A DNA stretch of 64,000 bases, taken from Eilatimonas milleporae (GTDB lineage: Bacteria > Pseudomonadota > Alphaproteobacteria > Sphingomonadales > Kordiimonadaceae). The notes beneath the pieces are model-generated. The model ran no database searches. It saw nothing but the letters and a program-made list of their open reading frames with translations, and had not been told where the DNA came from. The stretch spans positions 1 through 64,000 of the forward strand of contig NZ_REFR01000002.1 of NCBI RefSeq assembly GCF_003688555.1, read 5' to 3'. The position numbers were made by a program, and so were the translations under genes. Positions 61,760-64,000 of the stretch are shown piece after piece (position 1 is the stretch's first letter; every line of letters starts with the position of its first letter).

Positions 61760-63610
61760 CTACGGTTCCTGATCGCCGTCCTCAACGGCCTTGGCCGCGT
61801 CACTATTGTCGCTGCTATCGCCCTCGGCCGTAGGCCCGCCATTCCCGTCGGAAGGGGTCGGCCCGTCTGTATTTTCAAGCGGGTCACGATCCGCCTTGTC
61901 CGCCCGTTTGGAGGATGACTTCAGGCCGGCGGTCTCCAGCAACTGCCACAGCATGGTCTGTATTTCCGCCGGGGACCGTCCGTTCTGCGGGCGGCTCAGG
62001 TCTTTTGCGAAAGTTTCCTGGCGCATATACATCAGCACCAGATGCTCCGCACGCTCACGGGTGCCCTGGGTGAAATACTCGTCCGCCATCAGTTGCAGCA
62101 GACGCAGCACCTTGTCCACAGGCCCGATAGCGGCCTGATGGATGCGTTCCAGAATCCGTGTATTTTCCAGAATGGCGCGGCACAGGCTGTCCAGTTTTTC
62201 CGAAATCTGCCGCTGATGCATTTCCGTCAGGCCCGATTGAAGGACGGCTTTCTGCAATTGGGCAAGGCGCGGCATCGCTTTGATGGGTGAGGTGTTCAGG
62301 CCCAGAAGGGCGGATTCATAATCCGGCCGTGTCAGGATGGGCAAAATCGAGTTGGCCACCATGCGTTTGTTGGACAGCCCCGGTGTGACGGCTTCCAGCT
62401 TCAGCAGGAAAAACAGTTTGTCGAACGGATCGGCATGCTCGTCCAGGGCCGCACCGACGGACTGGCTGTTGACCATGCGGCTGGCACGGGCTTCAAGCTT
62501 CTGGTCTAGAATATCCAGCGTTCCTTCATCGATGCCGAGTGTGCCCAGACGGGCCCGCAGAACGGCCAGCGCCTGCAATTCGCTGTACAGGCCACGGTCG
62601 TTGATTGCCTGTGTGGCATCGATTTCGACGGCCAGCCGCTTCAGTAATTTCTTGCGTGTCTGCGGCATCAGCCCCGTTTGGACGGCGGCATTGACGGACA
62701 GCGCATCCTCCGTGACCTGGGACCTGGCAGCCGGGTCTTCCCGCAGGTTTTCCAGGTCGCCGGCGTACAGATGGACAATCAGATTGAGAAATACGCCGCG
62801 GTCGCCCGGTTCGTTGAACAGTTGCAGGACAACGCCGTCGAAAAGGAAATATTCACTGACCAGCTGGTCCAGACAGTCCGTGACCCATTGCGGCCGGTCG
62901 CCGCTCACGAACACCAGAATCCGGCCAAACTTGTCATACAGTGTCTGTGTGGGTCTGAGATATTCGCTTAAGGACGCCAGCAGTAGAAAGCTTCGGTTCT
63001 GCTTGCCTTCCAGTGCCAGTGTGACCGGTTTCAGCCTGCCCAGTTCCAGTTTTGGCACTGTCGGCTCGGCGGCTTTCAAAAGGTCGGCGGCCGTGTCGAC
63101 CAGCTTGGTGATTTTGCGCATTCGTTCCTGGATGGAATCCTGCGTATCCTCGAAGGCGACGGCCGTGCGCTGTACCGCGTTTTGCAGAAGTGTGCCTTTA
63201 TTGTACAGGCGGTAATAATGTTCCAGGCTGTGCAGCAGTTCCGTCGGCGTTATGGCCCATTCCCGCAGGCTGGATGACAACAGTTCCCAGATCGAGCGGC
63301 GCCCGTCCCCGCCGTAAAGGTCATTTGTCGTCAGGCATGGGGAAATTGCTTCGCCGGGATCGTGCCGCGATTTTTTGCGCTGCGCCCCACGGGAAAAAAT
63401 CTCGACAGAGGAAAACTCCTGCTTTGCGCGGTCAAAGGTTTCCTTGACGATGCGCAGGCCGGTCTGGCCACCACCCTTCCAAAGATTTTCCGCCGTGGCG
63501 ACGGCCTCCTGGCGGCTGTCCTTGATGGCCAGGATGGTCCAGCCGCTTCCCCGGCGGGCATGAATCTCATAGTGCACGGACTTTTCGATCGACACGTGCG
63601 GCTTCCCCAT
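61760..63610 (-). CDS. Large conserved helical protein of unknown function
   Basis: A 616-residue, mostly helical, cytoplasmic protein with no signal peptide or membrane segment. The N-terminus (SVHYEIHARRGSGWTILA) is a beta-rich element; the middle is rich in Leu and Arg helices; the C-terminal 60 residues are acidic and disordered (Asp/Ser/Glu-rich). I recognise no enzyme motif. The length and content seem like a conserved alphaproteobacterial family of unknown function, possibly a scaffold or stress-related protein. The ATG at 63610 was chosen as the first well-placed one. Confidence 0.6.
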   Translation of the reverse strand: MGKPHVSIEKSVHYEIHARRGSGWTILAIKDSRQEAVATAENLWKGGGQTGLRIVKETFDRAKQEFSSVEIFSRGAQRKKSRHDPGEAISPCLTTNDLYGGDGRRSIWELLSSSLREWAITPTELLHSLEHYYRLYNKGTLLQNAVQRTAVAFEDTQDSIQERMRKITKLVDTAADLLKAAEPTVPKLELGRLKPVTLALEGKQNRSFLLLASLSEYLRPTQTLYDKFGRILVFVSGDRPQWVTDCLDQLVSEYFLFDGVVLQLFNEPGDRGVFLNLIVHLYAGDLENLREDPAARSQVTEDALSVNAAVQTGLMPQTRKKLLKRLAVEIDATQAINDRGLYSELQALAVLRARLGTLGIDEGTLDILDQKLEARASRMVNSQSVGAALDEHADPFDKLFFLLKLEAVTPGLSNKRMVANSILPILTRPDYESALLGLNTSPIKAMPRLAQLQKAVLQSGLTEMHQRQISEKLDSLCRAILENTRILERIHQAAIGPVDKVLRLLQLMADEYFTQGTRERAEHLVLMYMRQETFAKDLSRPQNGRSPAEIQTMLWQLLETAGLKSSSKRADKADRDPLENTDGPTPSDGNGGPTAEGDSSDNSDAAKAVEDGDQEP

Positions 63611-63828
63611 TGACTGACCGCGATGATCCGGCTGTGCCGGGTACGGATGGCCTGAAGCGTTCAGGACCATATCCGGCGCCCCGCGGGTTTCCGCCAGGAT
63701 GCAATATCCTGTCTAGCAAAAACCTTACCAAAGGGTTTCCGGATGCCCGGCCGGGGTGTATCTGAAAGACCCCCATACATATTCCCTATGCTTGTCATTT
63801 GTATGCGGGCGCGCATGAGGATGTCCAG
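63611..63828. other. Divergent region before the MFS gene
   Basis: About 218 bases separate the large unknown protein gene (minus) from the partial MFS gene (plus). Promoters for both should lie here; no clear operator was found. Confidence 0.35.
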
Positions 63829-64000
63829 ATGCTGTCCACCCTGTTTCCAAAACCCCTGGCCAAGGACGGGCGGTTGCTTGCCTATGGGCTGTTGCTGACG
63901 TTTTCATCCAGTTTCGGGCAAACCTATTTCATCGGTGTCTACCGCCCCGACATCCTGATGGATTACGGGCTGAGCGAAAGCGATTTCGGCCTGCTGTATC
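63829..64000 (+). CDS. MFS transporter, 5' partial
   Basis: The first 57 codons of a gene cut off by the window end. The start MLSTLFPKPLAKDGRLLAYG leads into a hydrophobic segment GLLLTFSSSFGQTYFIGVY, then RPDILMDYGLSESDFGLLY, which matches the first helix and loop of a major-facilitator transporter. GAGG lies about 8 bases before the ATG. Substrate not determinable. Confidence 0.75.
   Translation, partial: MLSTLFPKPLAKDGRLLAYGLLLTFSSSFGQTYFIGVYRPDILMDYGLSESDFGLLY

Overview
This window looks like chromosomal DNA from a GC-rich alphaproteobacterium. Supporting markers are a very large (about 1,600-residue) NAD-dependent glutamate dehydrogenase, an OlsB-type ornithine-lipid acyltransferase, a PAS_5 protein, a bdhA-patatin pair, an SDHAF4-type (DUF1674) protein, and the gene order rsmB, rpe, heparinase II/III, purH. 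The genus cannot be named from the sequence alone; a Rhodospirillales-like relative is plausible. Genes are dense on both strands and most long overlapping reading frames are shadows.

Layout. 0.1-2.9 kb (minus): a small operon for a YbbN-like thioredoxin/TPR protein, a LON substrate-binding protein and a Trm112-like protein, then a ProX-type tRNA deacylase. 3.05-5.4 kb: tRNA-Gly(GCC) followed by a clearly AT-rich insert holding one gene for a PD-(D/E)XK nuclease-like protein. 5.5-7.9 kb: a Tat-exported flavin amine oxidase and a glutathione S-transferase, each preceded by a TGACTGA...TCAGTCA inverted repeat. 8.1-17.4 kb (minus): a tightly coupled eight-gene operon encoding two lipoproteins, a TPR protein, an FHA-like/PEGA/formylglycine-enzyme-like membrane protein, a tiny secreted protein, a TolQ/ExbB/MotA-type proton channel and two von Willebrand A proteins with ExbD-like anchors. 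This is the best candidate for an undescribed system. 17.6-31.5 kb: glucokinase, 3-hydroxybutyrate dehydrogenase plus patatin, a MarR/enoyl-CoA isomerase pair, a secreted esterase lipoprotein, isocitrate dehydrogenase with a divergent LysR gene, a secreted hydrolase, a FadD-like acyl-CoA ligase and a PAS_5 protein. 31.7-36.5 kb: the giant glutamate dehydrogenase. 36.6-42.3 kb (minus): pirin, glutathionyl-hydroquinone reductase, LysR, infC (with an ATA start) and thrS. 42.5-46.9 kb: a VOC protein, an aldo/keto reductase divergent from a LysR gene, an alpha/beta hydrolase, endonuclease III and a GNAT protein. 47-52.6 kb (minus): purH, heparinase II/III, rpe and rsmB. 52.8-64 kb: a hotdog protein with an AmpG-like transporter, OlsB, DUF938, a three-gene membrane cluster (EI24, lipoprotein, two-TM protein), an adenosine kinase-like PfkB kinase, HtpX, a CPBP protease, an SDHAF4-like protein, a large protein of unknown function and the start of an MFS transporter.

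How it fits together. Most of the window is housekeeping: translation (thrS, infC, rsmB, tRNA-Gly), purine synthesis and salvage, the TCA cycle, glutamate catabolism, fatty acid and polyhydroxybutyrate turnover, and envelope quality control. The accessory parts are the AT-rich nuclease-like gene beside tRNA-Gly, the TetR-operator-like amine oxidase/GST region, and the eight-gene envelope operon. The operon's proton channel, vWA subunits, PEGA/FGE-like protein and lipoproteins suggest an energised complex spanning the inner membrane and periplasm. All functional statements are read from sequence motifs and family knowledge; no searches were run.
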